Below, piece by piece: positions 34,973 through 46,920 of a stretch of DNA of 64,000 bases (the first letter of the stretch is position 1; each line of letters begins with the position of its first letter). Source of the DNA: Apostichopus japonicus (lineage: Eukaryota > Echinodermata > Holothuroidea > Aspidochirotida > Stichopodidae); NCBI RefSeq assembly GCF_037975245.1, contig NC_092562.1, positions 31,744,554-31,808,553 on the forward strand. Reading direction: 5' to 3'. The notes beneath the pieces were generated by a model that saw nothing but the letters and a program-made list of their open reading frames with translations, did no database searches and had not been told where the DNA came from. A program made the translations under genes and the position numbers.

Positions 34973-35585
34973 ACCTGTAACCTTGCATAGGGTCCGATGA
35001 TGCGAGTATCAGATCTAATTTTTACTCAGTCGTAAAAGAATTACATGAAATGAAAGAAACAACTTCAGCTGTTAGCAACCTAAAAGACATGTAGTGTTAT
35101 AAATGGGCGACAGTTCCATAACACGACGTTGTAGAAGATCTTACAATAGAATAGAAACCTAAGGGTTTTTTTTTATATAAAGACGCATGAAACTAATAAT
35201 GTCATAAGATTAATAAAGGTTATCTTGTGAACTTTTGCTAAAATCATCATCTTATAAGTAGCCTACGTTCAACTTGTCACAAGGCATCTAGTATATTAAT
35301 AACTAGGCTACCGTTAGTGAATTGAGTTGGTCGAGCGGGATTAATACGTAGAGAACATCATCGGACTATATGGTAGCATCCCGCAGTCATTTATTGCAGG
35401 TCCGTATATAGTTTCTCATACAAATTAACTATATTTTAGTAATTAAAATATTTATGACATCATTGGGGAAAGCGGTCTGTTGAGACCACGAGCTGGAGTA
35501 GTAATACGATTCACTTGTAACTTCCTTAATCAGTTTTGTAAAAAAATGCCACATCGTGGTAACAACATAAAACGATTTTATGGTT
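34973..35585. other. Spacer between duplicated cassettes
   Basis: Unique AT-rich sequence; no open frame, repeat or splice-flanked segment that I can support. Confidence 0.5.
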
Positions 35586-35984
35586 CGATCGCCAAACCCC
35601 GCACCGGGACAGACGACGGTAAATTGTGAAAACCACGTTAGTGTCTTATATAGTGATACTGATAGGTATATCCAATAATGTGTGAATATTAGGCCTACAT
35701 AGGCCAAATGTCACATGAATAGGTTAGATTCAAGCCGGACTTAAAGCTATGTATATACAGCATGAATAGCACACGAAAACTTACAACATAGGGGGCCTAC
35801 ATTATATATGAAGGAGATATTCATGTTGGTATGTGTGTGTCGAAGTTAATAGGCCTGTGTAATTTATATATGGAAGCAATAGAGATTTGCTTACATCCGG
35901 GAGTTCAGTATGGCTGTACATGGAGATAAGGGGTTCTCTATTAGTATTCTGCGAGGGCTCGAGAGAAAACATTGATTATAGCAA

Positions 35985-36100
35985 AAATGATGATGATGAT
36001 GGTGATGATGATGATGATCATCATCATCATAATCATGACGATGATCATGCATGATCATCATCGTCATCATGCATGATGATTATGATCATAGTGATGATCA
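35985..36100. repeat. ATG/CAT palindromic microsatellite, copy B
   Basis: Same position in the duplication as 30570-30690, but with a different run order. Confidence 0.8.
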
Positions 36101-36380
36101 GGCAGATATTTTTGCGACGAATGTGGGAGAATCTCGCAAGGGCTTATGGATTACAACTTTCACGTCGTGTCTTACAATTGTGTAGATAGATACACATCTA
36201 TATAGTGTACCACACGGTATCTAGAATACAGGTACAGGATAATTCCTTCCAAACAGTTCACTCATTACCGATCAACTCTGTGTTGTCTATATTTTAACGT
36301 GCCTGTTTGTGTGTTCTTGCTTGTTCTTGTTTCGTTTTAATGAGATTCATCCTTTATTATTCTTGTTCTCTCCGCATCAG

Positions 36381-36680
36381 GGAAACTGACGTAGACTTTG
36401 TATTAGTTCAAGAGTCCGGAGATAACTTAGAGGTATACACGTGGGTCTGGGAGCCGACTTCACCCGGTACTGGAATAGAACAAGATGTTCTAAAGACAGC
36501 TCTGGATGACAAACAAGAAACTATCAAAGAAATCATGGATGATCCTACGTTCGACTTTACCACTGAGCTGCCAGAAGAATACCCAATAACCTCACAGGGA
36601 TTGGAGGCGTGGTCAATAGCCTTAATAATCGCCGCAACAATCGTGCTGTTAATAGCAATAGTCGGTTACTTTGAATTTAA
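36381..36680 (+). CDS. Receptor exon 11B (juxtamembrane and transmembrane)
   Basis: Acceptor CTCCGCATCAG, donor GTAAGT, phase 2 on both sides. Three bases longer than 11A. Confidence 0.78.
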
Positions 36681-38768
36681 GTAAGTCAAGATAAGTTTGG
36701 ATGCTTGCGTAGTCAATAATCTTAGATATAGCAAATATAGTATAGTTATTGAAACGTCAAATACTCGGTCAACTTTCTGTTGTTGAACCCCACCTCCACC
36801 CCACCTCCACCCCCGCCAACTATGTCCACTTCCCTTGCCCCTTCCCTATCCATTATTAAAACATCATCTGATATATATGCAACTGTGTTTACTGTAATTA
36901 TTTCTTTAAAATAAATTTTAAACTGTTAGCAAACTGCTTATCCACTAGAGAGCCTTGACTTGTCATTAAGCCTTTGAAGAAGATCCTGCTAGGATCGAAA
37001 CCTTACTTTTACACATTAATTATTTCTTTGTCATTTTCTTATCAATGCTTCTGACCTGAGCATACAAAAGAGTTTTTTTATAATTATTTGTAGGTCAAGA
37101 AGGAAAGAAAGTAATTATCTTGAAGCTGGAGACAAAGAAGATGAAGAAGGACAAAGACATGGTCAGTTAATATCACGATTGATTCAAAGGATCACATCTA
37201 AAATGAAAGATAAATATAAGCTTACTCAAGGGCTACAAGTCAACAGATTGTGCATTTAGTATGGTGTATGGCCCTGGTTATACAGTCAGTCGATTGGAGT
37301 CATATTAAGAGGTCACTAACACTTGGTAGCCTACAATACACCATACATGCATCCACTTGTAAGAGTGTTATCAACTTGATATCACACGTTACCAATCAAC
37401 AGAAACTGTAAGAATGATTTGGCGAATATTTAGACTCAATGAACTCAGGAAACAAGACATGTTCAAATGTGCAAGCCTATCAGCTGAGAACGATTTCAAT
37501 ATATCATTTAAGACTCATCATTTACATTTTTCTGACATAATGCCGGTCTCTCCTGATTTAATGCCGGTCTTTCCTTATTTAATGCCGGTCTCTCCTGATT
37601 TGTTCCTCATTTAAAGCCGGTCTTTTCTCTTGCATGTTCCTCTCACAGATTCTGACAACACTCCAAGAGAAGCAGAAGAGGGCGCTGTTTCCCAGAATGG
37701 GTCACCTGATGCACAAGCAACACTAGGACAGACTCCAACAGAAACAAAGTTAGTATCAGAAAGCAAACAATTCTTGAAAGCAAGGTTTATGTTCCAAGTT
37801 TTACATTTGTAGTTGTGCTTACAGTTTTCATTCTGTCTCATATACCCCCCCCCCACCCCCTCTAAGCACTGAAGGGAAGTATTGCATAATCCTTTCACAT
37901 ACTAACACAACCATGAAAAGAAGTAATATACCATTAATAGTCTAGACTGATCCCATTATTGAAGGCCTATTTTGTTCAGCTGGAGCATATCAAACACATA
38001 TTATCTCCATTTGGTGAAATGTCGTGTAGGTTACTTTCCAATGACATCTTTAATCTCCATGAGGCACATGTGACTGCTTAGCGGCTTAAAACAACCTTTA
38101 TTATAACATAAAAATAACACACCTAGGATGTTTTTAACAGTGTAATATAATATGCACACAGGTAACGGTACAATGGAACTCTTTCTCATTGCAAATCTTA
38201 AAATTTATGAAGGACAAAAGGAACATGCTTTTGTAATTCCAAATTCAATACTACCCATGTCAACAAATATTTCATGTGCTGTTTTCACGTACTGACGAAT
38301 ATGCATATTACATTATTTTGTTTTACATAGTAATGAATGTTTTTGAAACATCTATATGCCATTTAAATTGTTCTACTTCCTTTAAAGTTAGAACGGCAAA
38401 AAAATATAATTTGTTGTCGGTAACTTAAAACCAGGAGACTGCTTACAAAGATATTTTTTATGATCAAACATTCAGTTGCTAATCAGAGAAAAGATTGAAC
38501 CGTGATGTATTTATTATTAAATATTCGTGGGCTGATGTGTTCACTTGATTTATTTATAATCTTTATGTTACAACTTTCTGTTCTTTCCTTTTCCTTTTCT
38601 CCTTTATCTTCTACTGCCTCTTCTACTTCCCATCTTCATCCTGGAAGCAACGAGTATGAGGATCTCCAGGACATTCCATTACAAGAGAAGAAGGACAAGG
38701 AGGAGAATGACAGAGGAATGCTAAATAAGGCTTACGAAAATGAAGTGGATGAATTTACAAAACTTTGA
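36381..38768 (+). CDS. Duplicate tail cassette of the receptor (exons 11B-14B)
   Basis: Four exons, 36381-36680, 37094-37161, 37649-37748 and 38648-38768, repeat exons 11A-14A with the same splice sites and phases. No frame is broken. Relative to copy A I see four substitutions (V to I in the TM helix, V to E after SNYL, D to N in AYEDEV, V to L at the last residue) and one extra residue (PEEYPIT for PEDPIT), against about eight silent changes. This suggests both copies are or were under purifying selection. Exon 11B has the same phase-2 acceptor, so exon 10 could splice to either cassette, giving alternative tails. Alternatively this is the remnant of a duplicated gene lacking its 5' part. 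No start codon of its own is evident. Confidence 0.75.
36908..37016 (+). mobile_element. 109-bp retroelement insertion with 13-bp target duplication, only in copy B
   Basis: TAATTATTTCTTT occurs at 36895-36907 and 37017-37029, but once in copy A (near 31494). The insert ends with the same GAAGAAGATCCTGCTAGGAT and CTTACTTTTACACA block as 24449-24609. It therefore arrived after the duplication. Confidence 0.85.
37094..37161 (+). CDS. Receptor exon 12B
   Basis: Same length (68) and splice sites as 12A; reads SNYLEAGD where 12A has SNYLVAGD. Confidence 0.75.
37649..37748 (+). CDS. Receptor exon 13B
   Basis: Same length (100) as 13A; all differences that I see are silent. Confidence 0.75.
38648..38768 (+). 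CDS. Receptor exon 14B and stop
   Basis: Same length as 14A; ends NEVDEFTKL then TGA. AATAAA follows at 38817-38822. Confidence 0.75.
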
Positions 38769-38816
38769 AGAAAATATTTGTTGACACAGAGTTTTTAAAA
38801 GATTTTTTGATTTATA

Positions 38817-38822
38817 AATAAA
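38817..38822 (+). terminator. AATAAA poly(A) signal, distal cassette
   Basis: Canonical hexamer in the same context as the one at 33301. Confidence 0.7.
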
Positions 38823-39764
38823 GTTTAAGTAGAACTGGAAAATTTTGATTCATTGGCTGTCATTACTTCAATGACTCTGACTGTGTTCAAGCAGCTGATA
38901 GCAGCACCAGAAATGTGAATGTTGGTGGGAGGGGGGAAGTGTGCTTACAAGGTTTGTTGAGTAGTTGAAGTCAATAGTATGTCTGTAATTTAATATTGAT
39001 TATGTCTTGAAGCATAAATATTGTAACAAGAGGTAAGGTGAATTATTTCATATTCAATAATGCTTGCAATCATTACATGAGCACCTACTATTCACCAACC
39101 AAGACTAATATTACTTTTCAAATTTCAATTTAAGACACTTTTATAATTGTTTTCCACTAAATTCCTGTATCAGCAAATCAAGTTATCATTCCACAAGATT
39201 TTAATCAATTTAATACACTTTAAAGTTAATGAAAGTAGTTAAAACAATTGTTTGTACCTGTCTAAAGATAAACCCTTTGAGGGATTGATATGCCCCCCCC
39301 CCCCCTACTATTTACCACATAAGTTCCATGCTATGTTAGACTGTCAAATAATGGTCAAATGCACAATGATGACTGGACATAGCTTGTTGATAGTGAGCAA
39401 GGAAGAAAACTTAATGGTATAATATCTCTCTGAATTATCTTAAAGAAGAAGCAATTCAGGCCAGTAATATAGCTTTTAGATCTATTTCATCATTTATGCA
39501 GTACAAGAACAAGTGGAATCAAGTTCGATTGGCCGATGAGTTGAATAAATTGAGTGCAAATATTAGTTCAAAATACTTTATCCTTCTTTGTCATCTAATT
39601 TTTTTTTTAATCTAGTTTAATGTTCAAGTCATCTCAAGTGGAAAGTGTGTCTTGGGTTGCTTAATAACTTTTTACTAACATTGCAAGATTTGTGAATAAT
39701 GGTTGTGCCTGTCAAACATTAGGGGAAGGAAGAACTGTAAGAATGAGAGTTTCATTGCCAAAAA

Positions 39765-39965
39765 TATCCACATGTATCTTTAATATCAACAAGTATATTG
39801 TTATATCCACAAGTATATTGTGATTCCAACAAGTACCTTGTGATATCCACAAGTATCTTGTAATATCCACAAGTATCTTGTGATATCCACAAGTATCCTT
39901 AATATCCACAAGTATCTTGTGATGTTCACACTAAGTATCTTGTAATATCCACACTAAGTATCTTG
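39765..39965. repeat. 20-bp minisatellite, copy B (about 9 units)
   Basis: Same unit and flanks as 34255-34800 but about one third as long. Confidence 0.9.
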
Positions 39966-40132
39966 TAATAAATTCATGCAAAAACTCATAGTTCATTCTG
40001 AAACATTTTGGGAAATTCACAAGTGTTGTCACTATTTCTTTCTGCTAGAGGTTAGTAAACAGAAGATATGAAGATGGTTTCATTTAGTTCAAGTTTAAAC
40101 TTTATCTTTAACCAGGATACACAAAGTATCTG

Positions 40133-41791
40133 GCAATAACTCTCAGCAAACATAAACACAGTTGAACACAATCCTATATTATTAGCCTATTGACTATTAT
40201 AATACCTCACAAAACATTTGATACATTGCCAATATCTTTGGTACATTAAACCTTCAACAAATTTGTAGCTGATGTACCTAGGCCAAGTCTACTTTAACAG
40301 AAGAATCATGCAAGAGCTGTTAGGTTATTAACCAGTTAGTTGCACCAGCTACAGCAATATTACATTGTATTATTACAACAATATTCTATATTCCCTTTAG
40401 AAACTAGCATAGAGTCAGCACAAGCACTTCACCTTAACCTAACAGGTGTATATGGATGGTACCTAATGACATTAACAAATCAATCATAATATGAATTAAA
40501 CCCATCTATCTAATCTGTGCTGCTTTCCCAAGCTAAGTCATTGTGCTTTCAAAACTGTTCCCCAAGATTTGAAACCCTGTTAATTTGACATTAAACTGAG
40601 CAAGCTAATAATATATTCTATGTTATAGTGTACTTGAATGATAAGAGATACAGCAAACTCACAGCCATATTTCATTTGAAATATCCACTATACATCACGT
40701 ACAGGTTACACTGTAATAATAACCAGCTTAATAAATATTCTCATGTTTGAGTTGCATCATACACATGGATCCATTATCTATTTAGCATGAAAACTACTCA
40801 AAGGCAATTTTTGTAAGTTTAAGTTGATAATTGTTAGTATAAAATTCAATACTAAAATCACATAACAATGAAACTCTTTTGCTTGTCAAGGTTTCTTTAA
40901 ATAATTAAGTAACCTTAATTAAGCTTTCACTTTCATGATGGCATGGATGTTGAGGATATCTGAGAGATAAAATGTTGACAATCAAACTAAAATCCTTCCT
41001 TACTTCCTTATTTCATTCACTGGATTAAAAATCAAGTCCTAGATTAGTCAATTGTTATCTTCTCTTCAGTAATACTTTGTAGGTTTGGTAAATTGCAGAC
41101 CAAACACGAAACCGCTTTAAATTGATATATCAAATGTTGCAACTGTCCCTACCTCATGACTCATACCTCATAATAATACAACCAATGAAAAGCTATCAAA
41201 ATGTAAAAGGAAAAAGCTGCTTGTATTTAATTGTAACATTTTCCTAAAATCATTACCTGAACTGTCCGTATCTTTTAGCTAAAAATAATTTCAAAAATGC
41301 AAAAAAATAATTACAAAAAAAACATCTTTGAAGATCTTACATGCTGTGGCAAGATATTTCTGGGATACACTCTTTGATTCACCTTCTTCAAGAAATTTCA
41401 TATGACAAATTTCACACCTAGATTCCTGAGTTATGATAGAATAACATTAGCAAAACCTCATGATGTGAGCACACACCATTGATCTGGTGGAGCCAAATAA
41501 CAGAAACAACCTTGTGAGTACATAAGACATCACATACAGTATTAATATGTATAGTGCTACTCAGATATCTTCATTTATGCTGATCTTTGTATAAAATTAT
41601 CCATAGAAAAAGTGAACAAATTGACCTTGTCACACTGTAAGTGATATATCATGGTATTATTGACATGGAAGACACTGTGGATTGGTAACTTTCATTTCTC
41701 ATCAAAGTTTTGCGGTTTTATATCATACGTCTGCATAAGGTCCAAACATCACCAACACAGAGACACTTCTGCATATCCTGTCCATATCCAG
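40133..41791. other. Convergent intergenic region
   Basis: AT-rich DNA between the receptor (+) and ALG14 (-); probably includes the ALG14 3' UTR. No array or recognised element. Confidence 0.5.
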
Positions 41792-41962
41792 TTAAACTAT
41801 TCGTCCAATGTACTGCGCCCTGGGATATTTAGTGACCAACTGTGGCCATTGGACCAGAAGTTTATCAGCGAAGTAGTACATGATAAGTCCAGACACGGAA
41901 AGATGTTCCACCCGACATATACTCTCTACATAGACTTGTATAACTGTCCTTAAACCTAACAC
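41792..41962 (-). CDS. ALG14: ALG14 exon 5 and stop
   Basis: Acceptor CTCTCCAG; encodes QVYVESICRVEHLSVSG, LLVQWPQL and ends YIGRIV then stop, as in vertebrate ALG14. Confidence 0.96.
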   Translation of the reverse strand: MLGLRTVIQVYVESICRVEHLSVSGLIMYYFADKLLVQWPQLVTKYPRAQYIGRIV

Positions 41963-44900
41963 CTGGAGAGTGGAGAGAATGAATCCAATTACAACATGAG
42001 AAAGACCTGAGTACTCTAACATGGGTAAACTTTACTTCAAATGGCAACAATAACTTCTAAAGACTGAACTAAATGTTATTACTAAGAATGGTACTCTGGC
42101 TTCAATGAACTTTGAAAGGCTTGAAAAAATAATGAACAACAGAATACCATGTAAGAACTTAATCTCAGTCACTTAAAAGACTTCTCAACTAGGTAGGATC
42201 AGAGCTGAGTCTTGCAAGATTAGATAAAAGGGGCCTGGAATAAGCCCTGAGAGTCTGCAACTCATAAATAAAGCATACTGCACATATGTATTTTATGAGT
42301 TATATACATGTTTGGAGAGAGTGGGGGGGGGGGGGATACTGGCTGCAGTCTTAAAATTTGCATTGCACTGTAAACTCTGAACATAGGCATTAAATTGCAA
42401 TACATTTGCAGGAGATGGGAACCCAGGGAATAATATATTGAGTATCACATCACAAAATGGTGAAATTGCTGCACAAGTCCAAGGATGTGTAACAGTTGTT
42501 TACACAGTAACCCTGGTATTTGACACGAGACTTTAAACCTGCTACACAAAATTTGAACACCAAATCATTCCCTGGAAACACCCCCCCCCCCACCCAGCAA
42601 GTACTGGCCCTCCCTCCCGAAAAGTGGGGACCTAGGATAAGAGATTGCGGGTATCTCAGCTACTTACCCTCAACATGAATGAAGCAGCACATACAGGAAT
42701 ACAGGTTCCTGGTCCATTTACTAATACCTGAAAAAAATATCAGCTAGAATTAGAAAATGCAAACATGATAAGCAATGCAACAAGGAGAAGAATATCAACA
42801 ACACAGTTAATCATGTTATATTTTCTTTCTGTCAAAACTATATTTAAGATAAATAATTAAGAGTTACCTAGTTTTCAATTATACTTAAAGAAAGAGGCAC
42901 ATGTCTAACTGACTTTGAAAGCAAGAGACTGATATTTTCTCAGTTTTTTAGTACAATGGGCCATTGCCAGTGACAGTTCTGTATAGAGAGAAAGTCACAT
43001 TGCCAGCGGAGCCTTATTACTGTAACAGGTTGTGCCATTGCCACTAGATGAGTTATAGCTTCATAACTGCTGTATCGTCCTCATTGAGATGTATACACAA
43101 AACTCAAATTACTGGAACACTTTAGAACATCTTCATCGTTTTAAGTGTTTTCTCTTTGTTATTTCCTGTGACTTGACACAATCAAAGATGAAGCATGCAG
43201 TAGCTTAAGATACTTACTAGATCTGGTTTGACTCTAAACACCAGCGGGAAGGCGTACCATGTTGCATAGAGAGTAGAGGCGATACTTGTAAGATAAGACT
43301 GCCGAACCTCTCGGCTTCTGGGTATGATTTCTATTGAGTACTGTTAAAGAAATAATAAGGAGTGTGAATTGTGAACACTGAAAAAGAAACCACATATTTC
43401 AGAGAAACATTTTCTAGTTCTGGACAAAGCATTCACTTCAGTAGCAGTTGATATTAAAGGTTCAAATAAACAGAAGTTAACATACTGTAAATTAACAGAA
43501 TTTTTGAAAACTTTTCAAACACACCTACTGTCTGACAAAGGTACTAAGGCTCCAAGAACATTGACAGGAGTATGTCTAATTCTCACCTCACAGTTTTTCT
43601 TTGATTCAAATTCTTGTACTTTATCACAACTCATCTTATCCGTGTTTGCTAGAACATAAACTCTAGGCTTGTAGTTCCCAGACAAGGATCCAAGCAACCT
43701 TAATAGTTCTGAAGTATGCCCACCTGAAAAGGAAAGATGGTTGAAGTTGTATCATGCTACGTTGGGAGTACTTTGTTACAAAACTAAATAGCTCAATGGG
43801 TTTCACCAAGGAGTGCTCTACAGAATGCCAAATTGCAATCACTTATTCAATATCAAACCTTTTCAAAAAGGAAGAAACACTTATTTGCTGTAAAACATAG
43901 ATCAAAATAAAAGATGTAATTTGCTGTGATTACATACAGTATTTTCATAGGGCATACAAAATGTAAAGGCTGCTCACTGGGGATCATACGTCCAAAACAG
44001 TCATGAACAAACCACATAAAGTTTGCCTTACTCCTCCTTGAGATTGAACTGATGTATTACATACACTTCAATATTCACCTTTCGATGATAAATTTCTCCA
44101 AAGAGGAATGGAAATAAGTCACATATAACGCACATTTTGTTTAATGGCATGCACATGCATTTCACCGTTCCTGTTATGAAGCATCCTACCAACTTCTACT
44201 GTAGCTAAAATTGTTCCTAGCTCTCTGCACTTTCAGCCAGCTGTGCCAGATATACACAACTCAAGGTGACTACTTTGATTTTGTTTTATAGAATACCCTG
44301 CCTTTCAGAAGGTCTCTTTTTCAGGTGGAGTCACAGTCATGAAAAATTATTCTACCCACTGTGACGAGCAGACTCCTGCCAAAAAGCAATTTTGAAACAT
44401 TTACCATCACCATCTCATTCCAGCATGAATAACCTGTTTTAGAAGATACTGTAGCAATGGTCTGCAATAATGTTTTGCTCTCAATGTAAAAGTTTATGAA
44501 CTTCATAGCAATGCAGACTCTAGCATTATTATTAATTTCTTATTATGCCTAATGAAGCACATTTTCAACTCCTCAAACTGTTACCAGAACTGTTGCCACA
44601 TGGGCCTAAATAACTGAATGTAAAAGATCAAACTCCATTCCTTTGATCCGATTCCAAAACTAGGCCTAGGCAAGTTAGACCTACAGTACAGTATTCCTAC
44701 CGTGACTGCCTAGCATACTGTATCTATATATAGCTACTGTAGGCCTAGGCTACGTTATGTTACTGTACTTGTTATGTTACTTGTTACTGTTACAGTGTTA
44801 AGCATAACGTTTGGCATATGATAATTATGGAATCGCATTGTTACCAGAACCGGCGACCACAAGTAATTTCATTGCTCTTTCTGACTTTGTGTTTCTAGTT

Positions 44901-45007
44901 TTCACTTTCCCAAGGGTAAATATTATGTAAAGTACTCTAAAAAATAAAACAGATAGCAGTATGACAAGAAAGCAAAAAAGATAGATCACGAACATGGGCG
45001 CCGCCAT
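41792..45007 (-). CDS. ALG14: ALG14, UDP-N-acetylglucosamine transferase subunit (complete, 5 exons)
   Basis: Minus-strand exons 45007-44845, 43723-43587, 43340-43218, 42727-42668 and 41962-41792 join in frame to 217 residues plus stop, against 216 in human. ALG14 anchors ALG13 to the cytosolic face of the ER; together they add the second GlcNAc to GlcNAc-PP-dolichol for N-glycosylation. Visible in order: N-terminal membrane helix (about residues 5-32), LLVVAGSGGHTSELLRLLGS (about 47-66), PRSREV, NGPGTCIPVC, VYVESICRVE, LLVQWPQL and the terminal YIGRIV, which in the family docks ALG13. The start is the ATG at 45007 (MAAPMF); the frame is open further upstream but without another ATG. It is head-to-head with TLCD4 and tail-to-tail with the receptor. 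Confidence 0.96.
42668..42727 (-). CDS. ALG14: ALG14 exon 4
   Basis: A 60-base exon (acceptor TTTTTTTCAG, donor GTAAGT) encoding VLVNGPGTCIPVCAASFMLR; NGPGTC is highly conserved. Confidence 0.94.
43218..43340 (-). CDS. ALG14: ALG14 exon 3
   Basis: Acceptor CTTTAACAG, donor GTAAGT, phase 0 both ends. Encodes YSIEIIPRSREVRQS and FPLVFRVKPDL, matching the family's PRSREVxQS and RVKPDLV region. Confidence 0.94.
43587..43723 (-). CDS. ALG14: ALG14 exon 2
   Basis: Acceptor TTTTCAG, donor GTGAGA. Completes SGGHTSELLRLLGSLSGNYK and continues PRVYVLANTDKMS, the glycosyltransferase GT-B N-terminal fold seen in ALG14. Confidence 0.95.
44845..45007 (-). CDS. ALG14: ALG14 exon 1
   Basis: ATG in the context CCAACATGG; encodes MAAPMFVIYLFCFLVILL, the membrane anchor, and ends VVAGSG with donor GTAACA; leaves one base of a Gly codon. 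Confidence 0.93.
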
Positions 45008-45180
45008 GTTGGAACAGCTGTTTAAACGGCTGACCAAAACCTGACATAAGATTGCTAGATAGAACGTCCAGAGCCGTCTCTATATACGGCTCTGAGAACG
45101 TCTAGACGTGGCTGCGGACACTTCCAGGAAATTATAGTTGCCACTGAGCCTTCACGTGCTGTCATTTTGTTCAATATGTC
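45008..45180 (-). promoter_or_regulatory. Probable ALG14 promoter region
   Basis: More CpG than neighbouring DNA, directly upstream of the ATG. It contains an inverted repeat AGAGCCGT...ACGGCTCT (45071-45094). Transcription start not determined. Confidence 0.35.
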
Positions 45181-45659
45181 CCCCTGTCCGCTGCAGTGCA
45201 GTTGTAAATATAGGTACAAGCCTTATTTTATACTGGAATGGGATATTTCTATCTAAGGATGTACTCTCCGGAATCATTTAAATTAGCTACAAGAATGTCG
45301 ATCATATGCATGATGGTGGCCATTGCGAATGCTCGATTTTAGTTTATACAGTCTCCTTCATAATCAAGCGTCTAGATTTCGACTCAGTGTGTGAAGTTTG
45401 ACATATGAAAAATTGAAACGTCACAATTTTTAGATGAAAACATGGTTACTAAAAAAGTTAAGGTTACGTTGCAGCCGAAACGTAGGCCTATATGTCCGAG
45501 AAATATATATTTGCTTTATTTACTGAGTTACTTCTGTGGCAACATATGCTCTAGAAAAGTTTCTGCTGAGAAATATGATCCCGCTGTACTGGCTTTCTGA
45601 CACCCTCCTTCGATACCTTCCACCCCCTCCTCCACCCAACTTATTGTTTTAAACTTGAG

Positions 45660-46060
45660 CTCGCTGCGTGCCACCCCTTATGCGGGCGTATCCAGGATTT
45701 TCTAATCCGGGGGCCGCGAATTACTATCTAAGCGGAGCGCCACCATCGGTTGGCTGGCGTGACAATTTCTGGTTTTGATACCCCCCCCCCCCCAGATCAC
45801 CGGAAATGGCACTTCTCGGGCTTGAAACTGACCAACCAGATGTACACTTTTGCCTGAGAACCAAGTATTTCCAAATATTTTTTTTTTGTTATCTGTAACC
45901 TTTTTGAAGATTGTCACCAGTCACACATCATGTTCGACCTCATCACATCTCCTGTGAATCATTGCTTTTGTAGGTGATTCTACGTCGCGGCCCACAATAC
46001 CCGTCAGCCCCACTTTTCAAGGTTTTAAGCCCATTATTTGTTCAGAATTTGAAAATTCAC
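45660..46060. mobile_element. MITE/SINE-like repeat, partial
   Basis: GGGCGTATCCAGGATTTTCT, GGAGCGCCACCATCGGTTGG and CACTTCTCGGG match a block inside the element at 47571-48137, so both belong to one repeat family. Confidence 0.5.
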
Positions 46061-46357
46061 ATTTCTCGAGAATAAATTCACTTTAAAACATACCCATAAT
46101 GTTGCACAAAATTTCATATACATACAACCAATATAGAAAAACCTCCTTCAACCCTAACAGACTGGTCAAAATTGCACGAGTAGAGGGAAGTATGATGAAG
46201 AATGTTGGTCAGGGAATTTTCGAAAATTCAGACGGTTAATTTATTGGTGTACAAATATTAAAACCTCTTATAACGGCTACTATAAAACTTCGTTGAAGGA
46301 AATAAACAAAATACCAGATATTTCCGAAACCGAACACTACACACATCGACAGTTTTG

Positions 46358-46920
46358 AGCCTGGGCGCAGATCATTCTTGGATAATGCTGGGGACGCGTG
46401 TCTGTTCTCTGACGCTATTTGAGTGGAGCGCGACCATGAGTTCGCGCGTAGCGTACAAGATTTTTTTTGGCAAATATACCTCCCAGATCGCCGCGAAATA
46501 ACACTTCCCAGACCTAATGATGCTTCCAAACCTCCTTAAGTTTTAGATTTTACGGCTTAAAAATTTAGTTTGGGTAAATACATGGGCGTCTGCAGAAAAA
46601 AGGGACAAATAATCCAAGTAGACTTTTTTATATGATGGGTCTGGGGTACTCTCCCAGAAAACCATCATAGACTGCCGCAAATGCGATTTCCGTCCTTTAT
46701 TTATCAACTGTGGATAAAATATAATAAAATGAGAACTGCTGCATATCGTTTGCACAATGCTGGATCAAATTGCGCCAAAGTTCAATTACAGGTGAATTTA
46801 AAATGCAGCTATTGGTCAAGACAAATTGGTGGGGACACGATATATCGTGTCCCCACTACTGGAAAAGTTGATGGGCACGCGTCCCGCTGTCCCCACCAGC
46901 ATCTGCGCCCATGCATGGTT
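46358..46920. mobile_element. Inverted-repeat element
   Basis: Left end TGGGCGCAGATCATTCTTGG with GGGGACGCGTG; right end in reverse TGGGCGCAGATGCTGGTGGG with GGACGCGTGCCC. Also contains GGAGCGCGACCATGAG, a relative of the repeat at 45660. Target duplication not identified. Confidence 0.5.

Larger units (their letters stand above)
35586..40132 (+). repeat. Tandem segmental duplication, copy B
   Basis: Direct copy of 30159-34972, separated from it by about 610 bases. It differs by a 109-bp insertion with target duplication (36908-37016) and a much shorter 20-bp array (39765-39965). Confidence 0.9.
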
